From contig JAAVHD010000054.1 of assembly GCA_014799915.1 (NCBI GenBank), forward strand, positions 10,837 to 44,800: a DNA stretch of 33,964 nt, written 5' to 3'. A model generated the notes under the pieces. That model saw only the letters and a program-made list of their open reading frames with translations. It ran no database searches and was not told where the DNA came from. This DNA is from Oscillibacter sp. GTDB taxonomy: Bacteria; Bacillota; Clostridia; Oscillospirales; Oscillospiraceae. Shown here in pieces: positions 8,110 to 15,690 of this stretch. Positions within the stretch are counted from its first letter, which is position 1. The number at the start of each line of letters is the position of its first letter. The position numbers were made by a program, and so were the translations under genes.

Positions 8110-8529
8110 TCACTTCCCCGCCTGCGTCTCGCAGTACAGGCACCGGTAAACCCTTTTCTCCCGGTTGGTCAGCTTAAACACCTGCGGTAGCTCCTGCTCA
8201 ACGGAAGTAATACACCGGGGGTTCTTGCAGCGGATCACGTTGGTGATACGCTCCGGCAGCTTGAGCAGCCGCTTCTCCACCCGTTCGCCGTCCTTAATGA
8301 TATTAACAGTAATGTTGGGGTCCACGTAGCCGATGATGTCCCAATCCAGATCCAGATTGGTGTCGATCTTGATAATATCCTTCTTCCCCAGCTTGCCGCT
8401 GGTGACGTTTTTCAGAATGGCCACTGAGCAGTCCAGCCTGCCCAGACCCAGGATGTTGTAAAGCTCCATGGCTTTCCCGGCGGCGATGTGGTCGATCACA
8501 ATACCGTTTTTAATGGAATCAATCGTCAT
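8110..8529 (-). CDS. pyrI: Aspartate carbamoyltransferase regulatory subunit
   Basis: A 139-residue regulatory chain of aspartate transcarbamoylase. It binds CTP/ATP through its N-terminal domain (IKNGIVIDHI, GLGRLD) and docks to the catalytic trimer through a zinc domain. The four zinc ligands are visible as Cys101, Cys106, Cys130 and Cys133 (CKNPRC and CLYC). It lies 15 bases downstream of pyrB, preceded by a GGGAGGAA-type site, the standard pyrB-pyrI order. Its presence implies an E. coli-like allosteric holoenzyme rather than the unregulated trimer of Bacillus, so pyrimidine feedback probably acts on enzyme activity here. Confidence 0.96.
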   Translation of the reverse strand: MTIDSIKNGIVIDHIAAGKAMELYNILGLGRLDCSVAILKNVTSGKLGKKDIIKIDTNLDLDWDIIGYVDPNITVNIIKDGERVEKRLLKLPERITNVIRCKNPRCITSVEQELPQVFKLTNREKRVYRCLYCETQAGK

Positions 8530-8544
8530 GTTTTTGTTCCTCCC

Positions 8545-9459
8545 TTACTCAATGCCCAGCAGCTTCATGATGAGGGCCATGCGGATATAGCGGCCATTGC
8601 GGACCTGGCGGAAGTAGGCGGCCCGGGGGTCCTTGTCCACCGCCACGGAAATCTCGTTGACGCGGGGCAGGGGATGCAGGATGCTCAGATCCTCCTTGGC
8701 GTTACGCAGCTTGTCCGGGGTGAGGATATAGCTGTCCTTCAAGCGGAGGTAGTCCTCCTCGTTGAAGAAACGCTCCCGCTGGACGCGGGTCATGTAGAGG
8801 ATATCCAGCTTGGGCATGACCTCCTCCAGGTCGGTGGTCTGCTCGTATGGAATGTCGTTCTTTTTGAGGACTTCCTTCTTCACGTAGCTGGGCAGCTTCA
8901 GCTCGTCCGGGGAGACCAGCACGATCTTTGTCCCCTTGTACCGGCTCATGGCGGAAATCAGGGAGTGGACCGTGCGGCCGAATTTCAGGTCGCCGCAGAA
9001 GCCCACGGTCAGGTCCTCAAAATGGCCCTTCTCATGGTGGATGGTCAGCAGATCGGTGAGGGTCTGGGTGGGATGGTTGTGGCCGCCGTCACCGGCGTTG
9101 ATCACCGGAACCAGAGAGTGCTGACTCGCCACCAGGGGCGCGCCCTCCTTGGGGTGGCGCATGGCGATGATGTCACTGTAACAGGAGACGGTCCGCACGG
9201 TGTCGGCCACGCTCTCGCCCTTGGCGGCGGAGGAGCTGGACGCCTCGGAAAAGCCCAGCACCTGGCCGCCCAGGCTCAGCATGGCGGACTCAAAGCTGAG
9301 GCGGGTGCGGGTGGAGGGCTCAAAAAACAGGGTGGCCAGGATCTTGCCGTCGCACTTGTGGGCGTAGGCGGCGGGATCGGCGATGATCTTCGTCGCCACG
9401 TCCACCAGATCGTTGATCTCTTCGGTGGACAGCTCCAGGATGTCAATCAAACTTCTCAT
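8545..9459 (-). CDS. pyrB: Aspartate carbamoyltransferase catalytic subunit
   Basis: A 304-residue enzyme joining carbamoyl phosphate and aspartate to N-carbamoyl-aspartate, the first committed step of pyrimidine synthesis. The carbamoyl-phosphate site STRTR is at residues 49-53 within [17 protein letters not shown] flexible loop Lys lies in SSAAKGES (about residue 80), HPTQT is at 129-133 and HPLPR at 262-266; all catalytic landmarks are intact. A clear GGAGG site precedes the ATG. It follows pyrE and a small conserved gene and precedes pyrI, forming one minus-strand block. Confidence 0.97.
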   Translation of the reverse strand: MRSLIDILELSTEEINDLVDVATKIIADPAAYAHKCDGKILATLFFEPSTRTRLSFESAMLSLGGQVLGFSEASSSSAAKGESVADTVRTVSCYSDIIAMRHPKEGAPLVASQHSLVPVINAGDGGHNHPTQTLTDLLTIHHEKGHFEDLTVGFCGDLKFGRTVHSLISAMSRYKGTKIVLVSPDELKLPSYVKKEVLKKNDIPYEQTTDLEEVMPKLDILYMTRVQRERFFNEEDYLRLKDSYILTPDKLRNAKEDLSILHPLPRVNEISVAVDKDPRAAYFRQVRNGRYIRMALIMKLLGIE

Positions 9460-9498
9460 AAATATCCTCCCATTCGGATGATTCTGCTTGAAAGCAGC

Positions 9499-9708
9499 TT
9501 ATAACATGTGAAAATGTTCAAACGCCTGCCGGATATCACTCTGCTTATCCACCGGGCAGGGGATCTGCCTGCTGTTGGGGTTCCAGCGGTTCGGGGCCTG
9601 CCGGACGGGAAGCCCGCAGACCTCCTTCATATGCGCGATCCAGCAGGTCTTGGGGTTATAGCCGTAGTTATTCCTCACATAGTCCTGAATTTGCTTATAG
9701 GTTGCCAT
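9499..9708 (-). CDS. Small conserved protein of unknown function
   Basis: A 69-residue basic protein opening MATYKQIQDYVRNNYGYNPK, followed by TCWIAHMKEVCGLPVR and the region RQIPCPVDKQ; it ends near AFEHFHML. From memory, small proteins with the same framework (a TYK-IQ-YV--YG start, then TCWIA-KE-CG, then CP) are widespread in Firmicutes and phages without assigned function. It has three Cys residues but no recognisable zinc motif, and no signal peptide or membrane helix. It begins two bases after the pyrE stop codon and ends about 40 bases before pyrB, so it is embedded in the pyrimidine block. A role in that pathway is only an inference from position. Confidence 0.8.
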   Translation of the reverse strand: MATYKQIQDYVRNNYGYNPKTCWIAHMKEVCGLPVRQAPNRWNPNSRQIPCPVDKQSDIRQAFEHFHML

Positions 9709-9711
9709 GTG

Positions 9712-10353
9712 TTACCTCTTGATCCAGCTCTCATCCGACGGATTGTTCCGGAAGGCGATCAGCCGGGCAATATCCTCGGGCTTGATATAGTTTTCATCCG
9801 CTGCTACTTGGGCGATGGTGTCAAAATTGGTGAGGCTGATGTTCTTCACGTCTGCCGCCGCCAGGCGGTCCAGACCCTTCTGCATCCCGTAGGTGAAGAT
9901 GCTGACCACGCCCAGCACTTCCGCGCCCGCTTCCCGCAGGACGTTGACGACTTCGATGACGCTGCCGCCGGTGGAGATCAGATCCTCAACAACGACCACC
10001 TTCTGGCCCTTCTCCAGCCTGCCCTCGATCTGGTTCTGACGGCCGTGATCCTTATTGCCAGAGCGGACATAGCCCATGGGCAGGCCCATGATGTGGCCGG
10101 TGATGGCGGCGTGGGCGATGCCGGCGGTGGAGGTGCCCATGAGGACTTCCGCATCGGGATATTCCCGGCGGATGGTCTCCGCCAGGGCGTTTTCCACGTC
10201 ATTGCGGACTTCCGGGGCGGTGAGGGTCAGGCGGTTGTCGCAGTAGACCGGGCTCTTGATGCCGCTGGCCCAGGTGAAGGGTTCTTCCGGGCGGAAGAAA
10301 ACGGCCTTGATTTTTAATAAATCTTTTGCAATCAGATTAGAAATGTTTTCCAT
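9712..10353 (-). CDS. pyrE: Orotate phosphoribosyltransferase
   Basis: A 213-residue enzyme transferring the phosphoribosyl group of PRPP to orotate to give OMP. The PRPP-binding signature VVVVEDLISTGGS is at residues 119-131, with the usual basic catalytic loop RSGNKDHGRQNQIEG before it. The frame is open 22 codons further upstream, but I chose the ATG at 10353 because AAGGAGG lies a few bases before it and the sequence from MENISNLIAKDLL matches family N-termini. It heads the pyrE-small protein-pyrB-pyrI block. That block is cut off from pyrF by the xre region, so it needs its own promoter; I see only weak candidates near 10370-10400. Confidence 0.96.
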   Translation of the reverse strand: MENISNLIAKDLLKIKAVFFRPEEPFTWASGIKSPVYCDNRLTLTAPEVRNDVENALAETIRREYPDAEVLMGTSTAGIAHAAITGHIMGLPMGYVRSGNKDHGRQNQIEGRLEKGQKVVVVEDLISTGGSVIEVVNVLREAGAEVLGVVSIFTYGMQKGLDRLAAADVKNISLTNFDTIAQVAADENYIKPEDIARLIAFRNNPSDESWIKR

Positions 10354-10421
10354 ATGATCCTCCTTCTTTGTAGAACGCAAAATCTTTTGTCGATAATCAT
10401 CTGTGACCGATGGCCGCACCT

Positions 10422-10503
10422 GTAGGGGCCGATGTCCTCATCGGCCCGTTTCTAACGGGACAGCCAGGGGAGCGAACGGGCCGATGGGGACATCGGCCCC
10501 TAC
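10422..10503. repeat. GTAGGGGC inverted repeat, copy A
   Basis: A 29-base arm (10422-10450) and its inverted partner (10475-10503) pair with a single mismatch around a 24-base centre. Each arm also contains its own palindrome (CCGATG-tcct-CATCGG). The ends GTAGGGGC/GCCCCTAC and the inner CTAACGG are shared with copy B at 11093-11174, so both belong to one family of small palindromic, MITE-like repeats. Confidence 0.88.
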
Positions 10504-10509
10504 GAGTAA

Positions 10510-10731
10510 TCAACGGTTCACCTCCGGGTTATCCGTCCGGCCCAGCAGGTAATCGGTGGATACACCGAAAAAGTCTGCCAGAATCATGAGGTTGCGCACT
10601 TCGGGATAATGTTTTCCCGCTTCATATACAGATATTGAATCTCTTTTGACTCCGATAATTTTTCCCAACGCTTCCTGCGTCATGCCCCGTTCACAGCGCA
10701 ATGCTTTGATTCTTTCTGAAAAATCTGCCAT
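10510..10731 (-). CDS. XRE-family transcriptional regulator
   Basis: A 73-residue single-domain repressor-like protein. The helix-turn-helix spans about residues 17-40 (MTQEALGKIIGVKRDSISVY), followed by a short C-terminal tail (STDYLLGRTDNP) typical of small phage-like XRE regulators. The ATG at 10731 is chosen because GGAGG lies 5 bases upstream; an earlier in-frame ATG (10755) lacks a site. It is transcribed divergently from the small gene at 10818, and two matching palindromes occupy the shared promoter, so it very likely represses that promoter and possibly its own. The pair is flanked by GTAGGGGC repeats and interrupts the pyrimidine genes. Confidence 0.9.
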   Translation of the reverse strand: MADFSERIKALRCERGMTQEALGKIIGVKRDSISVYEAGKHYPEVRNLMILADFFGVSTDYLLGRTDNPEVNR

Positions 10732-10748
10732 GATGCCTCCAACCCCTC

Positions 10749-10777
10749 TTGACATCGCGAATTAAATTCGCTACAAT
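10749..10777 (+). promoter_or_regulatory. Near-consensus promoter for the small gene at 10818
   Basis: TTGACA (10749-10754) and TACAAT (10772-10777) are separated by exactly 17 bases, which predicts a start near 10784. The palindrome GCGAATT-A-AATTCGC fills most of the spacer, so a bound repressor would block RNA polymerase. Confidence 0.85.
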
Positions 10778-10800
10778 AGATCGTGAACTAAATTCACGAT
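10757..10800. promoter_or_regulatory. Twin operators, probable XRE binding sites
   Basis: Two palindromes share the consensus GYGAAYTAAATTCRC. One is GCGAATTAAATTCGC (10757-10771), inside the promoter spacer; the other is GTGAACTAAATTCAC (10783-10797), extended to ATCGTGAA/TTCACGAT at 10780-10800, over the expected start site. Their centres are 26 bases apart, about two and a half helical turns. Assignment to the adjacent XRE protein is inferred. Confidence 0.75.
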
Positions 10801-10817
10801 ACAGGAGTGTTATAAAA

Positions 10818-11066
10818 ATGAACCAACTTATGGAAACCCTGTTTTCAGCCCTTGGACCTTCCCAGCAATCGGAAGCAGAAGCGCAGGCTGTCAAAGCCGC
10901 TAAGGAAGCGGTTCAAACAGCGGAACAGCGCCTGACCCATCAGGAATTTGATCAGCTGTGGAATGCTGTTATGGACATCGGAAATGCCAGCCTGCAGGAC
11001 AGCTTTACCCTAGGTTTTCGTCTTGGCGTCCAGCTGACGTTGGAGGGCCTGCGGCCGGTATCCTGA
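10818..11066 (+). CDS. Small helical protein, DUF6809-like
   Basis: An 82-residue, Ala/Gln/Glu-rich protein. Residues about 17-45 look like an amphipathic helix, and the C-terminal SFTLGFRLGVQLTLEGL resembles the GFKLGVLL-type ending of the DUF6809 family, as far as I can recall it. No membrane segment or catalytic motif is seen, and the function is unknown. The ATG at 10818 follows AGGAG by 10 bases; the frame is open further upstream but that stretch holds the promoter. Transcription comes from the strong, operator-covered promoter shared with the divergent XRE gene, so this is its likely regulatory target. Confidence 0.8.
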   Translation: MNQLMETLFSALGPSQQSEAEAQAVKAAKEAVQTAEQRLTHQEFDQLWNAVMDIGNASLQDSFTLGFRLGVQLTLEGLRPVS

Positions 11067-11092
11067 TGGATTTTTCGATTACCACCAATCCG

Positions 11093-11174
11093 TGTAGGGG
11101 CGCACAGTGTGCGCCCGTTCTAACGGCACGCACAGCAGTCCTTGAGAAGTGGGCGCACACTGTGCGCCCCTACA
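11093..11174. repeat. GTAGGGGC inverted repeat, copy B
   Basis: A perfect 24-bp inverted repeat (11093-11116 against 11151-11174) with ends TGTAGGGGC/GCCCCTACA. Each arm contains the palindrome GCGCACA/TGTGCGC. The centre begins GTTCTAACGG, as in copy A (10422-10503). The internal palindrome differs completely from copy A yet still pairs. Confidence 0.88.
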
Positions 11175-11203
11175 TTGGCCTGGCGGTTGTCAGGCCCTCT
11201 GCG

Positions 11204-11848
11204 TTACCGGTTCAAAAGTAGTTCTCGCAACTGGTCCATATCCTCCGCGATAAACGCCGCCCCGGCTTTCTCCAGCTCCTCCCGGCCTCCATAGCCGTAC
11301 AGGACCCCGATGCAGGGCAGGCCGGTCTCCCTGGCTCCCGCCACATCGTGCCGCCGGTCGCCCACCATGACAGTCTGGGACAGATCCTCCGCCCATTCGA
11401 GGGCCCGGCGGATGATGGAGGACTTCTTCGCCCCCTCCTCGTTATCCGGCGGCGCACCGCAGATGTGGTCAAAATACTGCGCCAGCCCGAAGTGCTTCAA
11501 TATCCGCACCGCCTGCACCTCCGGCTTGGAGGTGGCGACCATGAGCTGCTTCCCCGCCGCCTGCAAATCCCGCAGCAGCTCAGCAACCCCGGGATATGGC
11601 GCGTTCTCGCACCAGCCCTTTTCTACAAAATATTCCCGGAAAACCGTGATGGCCTCCGTCGTCCGCTCCGGGGAAAAGCCGTAAAATTCCGCGAGGGATT
11701 CATTCAAAGGCGGGCCGATGAATTTCAGCAGATTTTCCGGCTCCTCGTGGATGCCAAAGTGGGCCAGCGCATAGGACACCGAGTTGGTGATGCCCGGCGC
11801 GGAATCCGTCAGGGTTCCGTCCAGGTCAAATAAAATCGTCTTCCACAT
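11204..11848 (-). CDS. HAD-family phosphatase (phosphoglycolate phosphatase-like)
   Basis: A 214-residue subfamily IA HAD hydrolase. Motif I is FDLDGT (nucleophile Asp8, acid Asp10), motif II ATSKP at 105-109, then a Lys near 142 and motif IV GDRRHD at 163-168; a helical cap lies between motifs I and II. It probably dephosphorylates a small phosphate ester; phosphoglycolate, pyrophosphate and nucleotide monophosphates are all used by relatives. The ATG at 11848 lies four bases after the pyrF stop codon with only a weak site, suggesting translational coupling to pyrF. Being last in the pyrC-K-D-F run, a nucleotide-related housekeeping role is plausible but unproven. Confidence 0.87.
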   Translation of the reverse strand: MWKTILFDLDGTLTDSAPGITNSVSYALAHFGIHEEPENLLKFIGPPLNESLAEFYGFSPERTTEAITVFREYFVEKGWCENAPYPGVAELLRDLQAAGKQLMVATSKPEVQAVRILKHFGLAQYFDHICGAPPDNEEGAKKSSIIRRALEWAEDLSQTVMVGDRRHDVAGARETGLPCIGVLYGYGGREELEKAGAAFIAEDMDQLRELLLNR

Positions 11849-11852
11849 GATC

Positions 11853-12557
11853 TTAACCCACAAACTCCGCCACGCACCGGCGGTACGCGGCCACCGGGTC
11901 CTCCGCCTGGGTGATGGGACGGCCTACCACAATGTAGTCGGAACCAATTTCCTTCGCTTTCGCCGGGGTAGTTACCCGCACCTGATCACCCACCTCGCCG
12001 TCAGCGAACCGCACGCCAGGGGTGACAGTCAGGAAGTTCTCTCCGCAGGTCTCGTGGACCTTCCCCGCCTCCAGCGGCGAGCAGACCACGCCCGCAAGGC
12101 CAGCGTCTGCCGCGCATTTTGCGTAGTGCAAGACCACCTGATCCAGAGGCTTCTCAATGAGCAGGTCCTGCTCCATCCGCTCCTGGCTGGTAGAGGTCAA
12201 CTGCGTGACCGCAATCAGCAGGGGCCGGGTGCCGTCAGGACGGGTCAGGCCTTCCAGAGCGGCCTCCATCATGGCCTTGGTTCCACCGGCATGGAGGTTG
12301 GTCATGTCCACATCCAGCCCGGAGAGGACAGCCATAGCCTTTTTGACCGTGTTGGGGATGTCGTGGAGCTTCAAATCGAGAAAAATCTTGTGGCCCCGGG
12401 CCTTGATCTCCCGGACGATGGCCGGCCCCTCAGCGTAGTACAGCTCCATGCCGATCTTCACGAAAGGCTTGCGCTCCTCCCCCGCGAAGCGGTCCAGGAA
12501 GGCCAGCGTTTTCTCCCGGCTGTCGAAATCCAGTGCAATGATGACGTCTTTACCCAT
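11853..12557 (-). CDS. pyrF: Orotidine 5'-phosphate decarboxylase
   Basis: A 234-residue TIM-barrel enzyme converting OMP to UMP, the last de novo step. The catalytic signature [10 protein letters not shown] lies at residues 61-70 with its alternating Lys/Asp charges intact; the phosphate-binding end is marked by VTPGVRF and VVGRPIT. The ATG overlaps the last eight bases of pyrD, and the AGGAGG site lies within the pyrD coding end, so translation is coupled. It belongs to the compact group 1 (PyrF) form, about 230-240 residues. Confidence 0.96.
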   Translation of the reverse strand: MGKDVIIALDFDSREKTLAFLDRFAGEERKPFVKIGMELYYAEGPAIVREIKARGHKIFLDLKLHDIPNTVKKAMAVLSGLDVDMTNLHAGGTKAMMEAALEGLTRPDGTRPLLIAVTQLTSTSQERMEQDLLIEKPLDQVVLHYAKCAADAGLAGVVCSPLEAGKVHETCGENFLTVTPGVRFADGEVGDQVRVTTPAKAKEIGSDYIVVGRPITQAEDPVAAYRRCVAEFVG

Positions 12558-13467
12558 TGTGTGCGCCTCCTATAATATCAGATAATCTGTTGATCCCATA
12601 TTGCTCCATCACCCGTGGCAGGTCCTCGATGATATCCCGGCAGGCGAAGGGGTTCACCAGATTGGCTGCGCCAACCTCCACCGCCGTGGCTCCCGCCAGC
12701 ATCATCTCAATCACATCCTCCGCCGAGCTGACCCCGCCCATACCGATGATGGGAATCTTGACCGCCTCGTATACCTGGTACACCATCCGCACCGCCACCG
12801 GGAACACAGCGGGGCCGGACAGTCCCCCTGTGCCATTAGCCAGCAGAGGTTTTCTGGTTTTCAAGTTGATGCGCATAGCCAGCAGAGTATTGATAAGACT
12901 CACCCCGTCGGCCCCCGCGTCCTCGCAGGCTTTCGCCACAGCGGCGATGTCCGTGACGTTGGGGCTGAGCTTCATATAGACCGGCTTGCCGGTGACGGCC
13001 TTCACAGCCCGCGTCACCTCCGCCGCGGCCTCCGGACTGGACCCGAAAGCCATGCCGCCGCCGTGGACGTTGGGGCAGGAGATGTTGACCTCCAGCCAAC
13101 CCACCTGTTCCTCCCTGTCAAGCCTGGCGCAGGTGTGGGCGTAGTCCTCGATAGAGAACCCGCTGACGTTTGCCATCACCGGCTTGTGGAAAATCTCCCT
13201 CATCCGGGGCAGCTCCTGGGCAATCACGTGCTCCACGCCGGGATTTTGCAGCCCTACGGCGTTGAGCATCCCGCCAGGCGTCTCCGCGATGCGGGGGGTG
13301 GGATTGCCGAAGCGGGGATCTTTCGTAGTGCCCTTGAAGGAGAAGGTCCCCAGGCAGTTGATGTCGTATAACTCCGCGAACTCCTGGCCGTAACCGAAGG
13401 TCCCGCTGGCAGGGATAACGGGGTTGTCCAGCGTGATGCCGGAGAGGGTCACACTTGTATCTACCAT
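12550..13467 (-). CDS. pyrD: Dihydroorotate dehydrogenase B, catalytic subunit
   Basis: A 305-residue class 1B FMN enzyme that oxidises dihydroorotate to orotate and passes electrons to PyrK. The active-site base Cys131 is in [12 protein letters not shown]; the substrate/FMN loops are SGTFGYG near residue 21 and NAVGLQNPG near residue 69, and the barrel ends in [11 protein letters not shown]. The frame is open 25 codons further upstream, but the ATG at 13467 has GGAGG a few bases before it and overlaps the last codons of pyrK by seven bases. Pairing with PyrK identifies the NAD-dependent type 1B enzyme rather than the fumarate- or quinone-linked forms. Confidence 0.96.
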   Translation of the reverse strand: MVDTSVTLSGITLDNPVIPASGTFGYGQEFAELYDINCLGTFSFKGTTKDPRFGNPTPRIAETPGGMLNAVGLQNPGVEHVIAQELPRMREIFHKPVMANVSGFSIEDYAHTCARLDREEQVGWLEVNISCPNVHGGGMAFGSSPEAAAEVTRAVKAVTGKPVYMKLSPNVTDIAAVAKACEDAGADGVSLINTLLAMRINLKTRKPLLANGTGGLSGPAVFPVAVRMVYQVYEAVKIPIIGMGGVSSAEDVIEMMLAGATAVEVGAANLVNPFACRDIIEDLPRVMEQYGINRLSDIIGGAHNG

Positions 13468-14189
13468 ATGATCTCCTCCTTTTCCAGCACCGGGCCATCC
13501 TTGCAGATGCGCTTGTTCCCATATTTTGTCTTGCAGGAGCACCCCATGCAGGCCCCGAACCCGCAGCCCATGCGCTCCTCGAAGCTCATGAGCCCGGAGG
13601 TAGCTGCGGCATTGTAAACCGCCTTCAACATGGGCAGAGGTCCGCAGGCGCAGAAGTAATCATAGCTTTCCGGCAGCGCGTCGGTAACAAAGCCCTTTGT
13701 CCCGTAACTGCCGTCCACCGTGGTGACGGTGGTTTCGATTCCCAGAGCCCGGAACTGCTCCTCATAGAAAATCTCGCTTTTCGTATTGAACCCAAGGATA
13801 GCCGCCGGAGTTTTCCCGGCTTTCAGCAGAGCCTTCGCCAGACCGTACATAGGCGGCGTACCCGCGCCGCCGCCTATAACCAGCGCCTTGTCCCCGCACT
13901 TGGACACATCGAACCCGTTGCCCAAACCGCAGAGGATATCCAGATCCTGCCCCGGCTCCATTCCGGCCAAAGCCTCCGTGCCCCTGCCCACTACCTTATA
14001 TATAATGGTAAGCCCGCGCTCATCCCAGTCACAGATGGAGATAGGACGGCGGAGGAAAAGTCCGTCCAGCCTGATGTTGATAAATTGTCCCGGCGCGGTG
14101 ACGGCGCTGGTATCTCCAGACAGGCGCATTTCCCAGACGTCCGGGGCCAGCTGCCTGTTGTATTCCACTCTGTAAATCCCCTGCATCAT
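13461..14189 (-). CDS. pyrK: Dihydroorotate dehydrogenase B, electron-transfer subunit
   Basis: A 242-residue iron-sulfur flavoprotein that carries electrons from PyrD to NAD+. The FAD-binding RRPIS motif is at 47-51 and the nucleotide-binding glycine-rich loop GGGAGTPP starts at 106. The [2Fe-2S] cluster ligands fit C-x4-C-x2-C-x11-C: Cys209, Cys214, Cys217 and Cys229. The ATG at 14189 follows GGAGG by 7 bases; a second ATG is the next codon. It overlaps the pyrC stop codon by four bases (ATGA) and the pyrD start by seven, so the three genes are tightly coupled. Confidence 0.96.
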   Translation of the reverse strand: MMQGIYRVEYNRQLAPDVWEMRLSGDTSAVTAPGQFINIRLDGLFLRRPISICDWDERGLTIIYKVVGRGTEALAGMEPGQDLDILCGLGNGFDVSKCGDKALVIGGGAGTPPMYGLAKALLKAGKTPAAILGFNTKSEIFYEEQFRALGIETTVTTVDGSYGTKGFVTDALPESYDYFCACGPLPMLKAVYNAAATSGLMSFEERMGCGFGACMGCSCKTKYGNKRICKDGPVLEKEEIIW

Positions 14190-15457
14190 TGCTTTTCCTC
14201 CTGCCAGACGATTTTCCCGTCCACCATAGTCAGTTTACACGTCCCGTACAGTTCCATCCCCGCAAAGGGCGTGGCCCGTCCCATGGTCTGGAATCGTTCC
14301 GGGTCCACGGTGAAGGACTTGTCCAGATCAAACACCGTCAAGTCCGCCGGCTGACCAACCTCCAGCGGAGTACCAAACCCGAAGCGCTTCGCCGCGTTGT
14401 CGTGCAGCAACTCCATCAGCCGCTCCATGGACAGAATACCCGGTTTGACCAGATGTGTATATACCGCCGCAAAGGCCGTCTCCAGCCCTACCACGCCCAT
14501 GGCACTCTTTTCCAGTCCTTTGCCCTTCTCCTCGGCGGAGTGGGGGGCATGGTCGGTGGCGATCATGTCAATGGTGCCGTCCAGCAGACCTTCAATCAAT
14601 GCCGCCCGGTCCTCCCCGGACCGGATGGGGGGATTCATCTTGAACCGCCCGTCCTCCTGCAAATCCCTGTCACAGAATACCAGGTAGTGGGGCCCGGTCT
14701 CACATGTTACATCCACGCCCCGCGCCTTGGCCTTGCGGATCAGATCCACGCTCTCCCTCGTGGAGATGTGGCAGACGTGGTACTTGCACCCCGTCTCCGC
14801 CGCCAGCTCCAGGTCCCGGGCAATCTGTCCCCACTCGCTCTCGGAGCAGATACCCCGGTGGCCGTGGGCGCGGGCGTACTCGCCGTCGTGGATATATCCG
14901 CCGCGCAGCAGACTGTTGTCCTCACAGTGGGCGGCGATGATCTTCCCCAGCCGTTTCGCTTCCAGCATGGCCGCGCGCATGACATCCCCGCTCTGAACGC
15001 CCCGTCCGTCGTCGGAAAACCCGGCCGCATAGGGGGCCATGGCCTCCATATCCGCCAGAGCCTCGCCCTTCTCGCCGCAGGTGATGGCCCCGTAGGGATG
15101 CACATGGACCGCCGCGTCCCGGGCAATGATCTCCCGCTGGACGTTCAGCGCCTCCAGAGAATCCGGCACCGGATCCAGATTGGGCATGGCGCACACATGG
15201 GCGTACCCGCCCCGGGCAGCGGAGAGAGTGCCGGTGCGGATGGTCTCTTTATAAGAAAAACCCGGCTCTCGAAGATGAACGTGGACATCAACGAAACCGG
15301 GAAATATAGCGGCATGATGAAGATCAATGGTAACAGTGCCAGCGGCAGCGTGCAGCTCCCTGGCAATGGAAACAATGCGCCCCTCCGCAATGGAAATATC
15401 AGTGGGGAGGAAACCCTCTTCAGTAAACAGCATTCCGTTTTTCAGCAGGCAGTTCAA
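14186..15457 (-). CDS. pyrC: Dihydroorotase
   Basis: A 423-residue zinc amidohydrolase cyclising carbamoyl-aspartate to dihydroorotate. The metal-binding HVHLREPG is at residues 59-66 (His59, His61); the FSDDG loop near 148-152 supplies a bridging Asp as in type I dihydroorotases, with AHCED near 176-180, HVCHIST near 227-233 and DHAPH at 302-306. I chose a TTG start at 15457 because GAGGAG lies 8 bases upstream and it opens NCLLKNGMLF, matching the family's first beta strand. Starting at the later ATG would lose that strand, and no ATG suits upstream. It is first in the pyrC-K-D-F operon under a consensus promoter. Confidence 0.93.
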   Translation of the reverse strand: MNCLLKNGMLFTEEGFLPTDISIAEGRIVSIARELHAAAGTVTIDLHHAAIFPGFVDVHVHLREPGFSYKETIRTGTLSAARGGYAHVCAMPNLDPVPDSLEALNVQREIIARDAAVHVHPYGAITCGEKGEALADMEAMAPYAAGFSDDGRGVQSGDVMRAAMLEAKRLGKIIAAHCEDNSLLRGGYIHDGEYARAHGHRGICSESEWGQIARDLELAAETGCKYHVCHISTRESVDLIRKAKARGVDVTCETGPHYLVFCDRDLQEDGRFKMNPPIRSGEDRAALIEGLLDGTIDMIATDHAPHSAEEKGKGLEKSAMGVVGLETAFAAVYTHLVKPGILSMERLMELLHDNAAKRFGFGTPLEVGQPADLTVFDLDKSFTVDPERFQTMGRATPFAGMELYGTCKLTMVDGKIVWQEEKQ

Positions 15458-15470
15458 GGAACACGCTCCT

Positions 15471-15486
15471 CTCTCCGGCCCGATAG
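15471..15486 (-). promoter_or_regulatory. Leader hairpin upstream of pyrC
   Basis: In the roughly 45-base leader of the pyr operon, CCGGC and GCCGG form a short stem directly before the sequence GGAGAGAGGAG that holds the ribosome-binding site. The purine-rich GGAGAGAGG is loosely reminiscent of PyrR-binding loops, but there is no attenuator terminator. A role in translational control is only a suggestion. Confidence 0.3.
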
Positions 15487-15509
15487 CCGGTGCAGACTGT
15501 ATCTGGGTT

Positions 15510-15538
15510 ATTATACTTGAAGGGACAGCTGCTGTCAA
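15510..15538 (-). promoter_or_regulatory. Consensus promoter of the pyrC operon
   Basis: On the minus strand a perfect TTGACA (15538-15533) and a perfect TATAAT (15515-15510) are separated by exactly 17 bases. The predicted start is near 15503, leaving a short leader before the TTG start codon at 15457. The match is the best in the window. Confidence 0.93.
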
Positions 15539-15684
15539 TATGGAAATCCTGATTTTGGAATACTAATCTCCAATATTTATACAGGCTATCCAAAAAGAAG
15601 GGGCTATAATTGTCCAATTTTGACAAAATATTTTTTTTGGAAAAAAAGAGGATGAATGGTCTGTTTTTTTGAAATAAGTTATGG

Positions 15685-15690
15685 TATAAT
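15685..15690 (+). promoter_or_regulatory. Extended -10 of the nucleoside uptake operon
   Basis: TATAAT preceded by TG one base upstream (TGGTATAAT) forms an extended -10 element about 100 bases before the BMP gene. The -35 region is a T-run with poor match, which extended -10 promoters tolerate. The stretch 15540-15690 is unusually AT-rich, with another TATAAT at 15605-15610 and a TTGACA at 15620-15625, so the exact start is open. Confidence 0.65.

Noticed and set aside
14189-15520. A 443-codon plus-strand open frame opposite pyrC
   Set aside because: pyrC has intact metal-binding motifs on the minus strand, and the plus-strand product has no recognisable domain.
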